This document shows positions 4,673-6,082 of a stretch of DNA of 6,082 bases, piece by piece (the stretch's first letter is position 1; the number at the start of each line of letters is the position of its first letter). A model generated the notes under the pieces. That model saw only the letters and a program-made list of their open reading frames with translations, was not told the DNA's origin and ran no database searches. The DNA is from JARRRD01 sp037381085. Its GTDB lineage: Bacteria; Nitrospirota; Thermodesulfovibrionia; Thermodesulfovibrionales; UBA6898. The stretch is from contig JARRRD010000119.1 in assembly GCA_037381085.1 (NCBI GenBank), positions 1-6,082 of the forward strand, written 5' to 3'. Made by a program: the position numbers and the translations under genes.

Positions 4673-6082
4673 GGCTGAAGGAGATATTGAAGGAAGTCAG
4701 GACAATAAGTATAAGGGGAGATGCGGGAACCGAGATCAGCGGTATATCCTATGATTCAAGGAAGGTCGCCGAGGGCCATCTCTTTGTCGCCATAAGGGGA
4801 GACAAGACGGACGGCCATCATTTCATAGGTGACGCCGTCGCAAGAGGCGCCGCCGCCGTGATATATGACAACCCGGAAGCCGTTACATCTGCGTGTATTA
4901 CACCGGAAGAGCGAGCGTCTCTTTGCCTCATAAGAGTCGGGGACTGCAGGGAGGCGATGGCCTATGCAGCCAATAATTTCTTCATGAGGCCTTCCGAAGC
5001 CCTGACGGTGGCCGGCGTCACGGGCACGAACGGAAAGACAACCACGACATACCTGATGAAATCCATAATCGAGTCCTGGGGCAGAAAGGCGGGACTGATC
5101 GGCACCATACAGTACATGGCGGGCGATAAGATATACTCCGCACCGCACACGACTCCGGAAGCCCCTGAATTCCAGGAGATGCTCCGGACCATGATCTCCT
5201 CTGGGTGCACCCACGTCGCGGTAGAGGTATCGTCACATGCGCTTGCGCAGAAAAGAGTTGACGGAACGACGTTCAGGGCCGCTGTCTTCACGAACCTGAC
5301 AAGGGACCACCTCGATTTCCACGGGACCATGGATAACTACTTCCGGACGAAGGAGAGATTGTTCAGAGAACTGCTGGGCAGTAACGGATTTGCCGTGATA
5401 AACGTCGACGACCCCTATGGAAGGAGGCTGCTGGCCGGCATGAGCGGCGGCGTAAGGATGCTGACATATGGCCTTGAATCGGGATCCGACCTGAGGGCCA
5501 CGGACATCGACAATTCCTCCGGGGGGCTCCGGTTCAAAATCAACGTGCGCGGAAGGACTTACGGCGCCGTCTCTCCTCTGATGGGATTGCCGAACGTATA
5601 CAACATCCTTGCGGCCGCAGGGGTTTCCGCATGTCTCGGCGTACCCTGGAGGACCATAATCGAGGGAATCCGGAACTCGATGGCGGTAAGAGGAAGGTTT
5701 GAGAAGGTCGACGCCGGCCAGGGGGTCCTCGCCGTTATTGATTATGCCCACACGGAGGACGCACTGGAAAGGCTGATCTACACCGCCAGGGGATTGACAG
5801 ACGGTAAAATCGTCACGGTTTTCGGCTGCGGGGGGGACAGGGACAGGGGTAAAAGGTTCACGATGGGCTCGATTGCAACGAGGTTGAGCGATTTTGTTAT
5901 CCTGACTTCCGACAATCCCCGGTCAGAGAGTCCACGGCAAATCATTGAAGAGATCGAAGCCGGCGCTACACGAAAAAACTACCTTGTCGAACCGGACAGA
6001 GAGGCCGCTATCAGGAGGGCCGTCCTTATTGCCCGGGAGAACGATGTAGTTCTCGTCGCGGGGAAAGGACACGAAGAGTATC
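4669..6082 (+). CDS. murE: UDP-N-acetylmuramoyl-tripeptide synthetase MurE, meso-DAP type (3' end beyond window)
   Basis: MurE adds the third amino acid to UDP-MurNAc-L-Ala-D-Glu in the cytoplasm, using ATP. The visible 471 residues contain the N-terminal UDP-substrate domain (SYDSRKVAEGHLFVAIRG, 28-45). The central ATPase domain has P-loop TGTNGKTTT (118-126), HTTPE (160-164), EVSSHAL (186-192) and TNLTRDHLDFHGT (208-220); Lys228 is the likely carbamoylated lysine. The C-terminal domain has DYAHTEDAL, GCGGDRDRGKR and DNPR (415-418). DNPR is the recognised signature for meso-diaminopimelate rather than lysine as the added residue. The window ends in the conserved KGHEEY, so probably only 20-40 residues are missing. 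ATG 4669 overlaps the ftsI stop by 4 nt, with no clear Shine-Dalgarno, suggesting translational coupling. It supplies precursor for the transpeptidase encoded just before it. Confidence 0.95.
   Translation, partial: MRLKEILKEVRTISIRGDAGTEISGISYDSRKVAEGHLFVAIRGDKTDGHHFIGDAVARGAAAVIYDNPEAVTSACITPEERASLCLIRVGDCREAMAYAANNFFMRPSEALTVAGVTGTNGKTTTTYLMKSIIESWGRKAGLIGTIQYMAGDKIYSAPHTTPEAPEFQEMLRTMISSGCTHVAVEVSSHALAQKRVDGTTFRAAVFTNLTRDHLDFHGTMDNYFRTKERLFRELLGSNGFAVINVDDPYGRRLLAGMSGGVRMLTYGLESGSDLRATDIDNSSGGLRFKINVRGRTYGAVSPLMGLPNVYNILAAAGVSACLGVPWRTIIEGIRNSMAVRGRFEKVDAGQGVLAVIDYAHTEDALERLIYTARGLTDGKIVTVFGCGGDRDRGKRFTMGSIATRLSDFVILTSDNPRSESPRQIIEEIEAGATRKNYLVEPDREAAIRRAVLIARENDVVLVAGKGHEEY

Overview
The window has two halves. 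Positions 1 to about 1135 are a graveyard of mobile DNA. Positions 1212 to 6082 are the intact front end of a division and cell wall (dcw) cluster, all on the + strand and tightly packed: mraZ, rsmH, an ftsL-like gene, ftsI/pbpB, and murE, which runs off the window end.

Organism: the dcw order and a DNPR-type (meso-diaminopimelate) MurE fit a bacterium with meso-DAP peptidoglycan. The coding sequence is moderately GC-rich, with many AGG/AGA arginine and ATA isoleucine codons. RAYT elements ending in GGGACAC(A/G)TCCC-like repeats lie nearby. Together these suggest Nitrospirota or a deltaproteobacterial (Desulfobacterota-like) lineage. That is an impression from style, not a phylogenetic result.

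Left half: a fragment of a Mu gpG-like phage virion morphogenesis gene (about 6-160) runs into a GGGGTCAG motif that probably marks the edge of a REP-associated tyrosine transposase (RAYT, IS200-like) copy on the + strand (233 to about 517). That first RAYT is cut off before its catalytic tyrosine. At the cut lies a second RAYT unit in the opposite orientation. It is framed by perfect 13-bp inverted repeats (511-523 and 1119-1131), and its transposase gene (1078 to 528, - strand) is itself dead: it changes frame and has lost an internal segment near 695-700. The layers read as phage gene, then RAYT 1, then RAYT 2, all decayed. A consensus-like sigma70 promoter for RAYT 2 sits just inside its right repeat and would place the start codon at or next to the transcript 5' end.

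Junction (1132-1211): about 80 bp, AT-rich, hold a perfect 9-bp inverted repeat with a 4-nt loop that overlaps the -35 of a plausible promoter for the dcw genes. I see no TGGG-type MraZ binding repeats and no Shine-Dalgarno in front of mraZ.

Right half: mraZ (transcriptional regulator of the cluster), rsmH (16S rRNA m4C1402 methyltransferase), ftsL-like (single-pass coiled-coil divisome protein), ftsI (septal transpeptidase without PASTA domains) and murE (UDP-MurNAc-tripeptide synthetase) look intact. Junctions are abutting (mraZ/rsmH), 4-nt ATGA overlaps (rsmH/ftsL, ftsI/murE) or a 39-nt gap (ftsL/ftsI), so one polycistronic, translationally coupled operon is the simplest reading. I found no convincing new biological system. 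The most notable material is the nested transposon wreckage directly against an essential operon's promoter.
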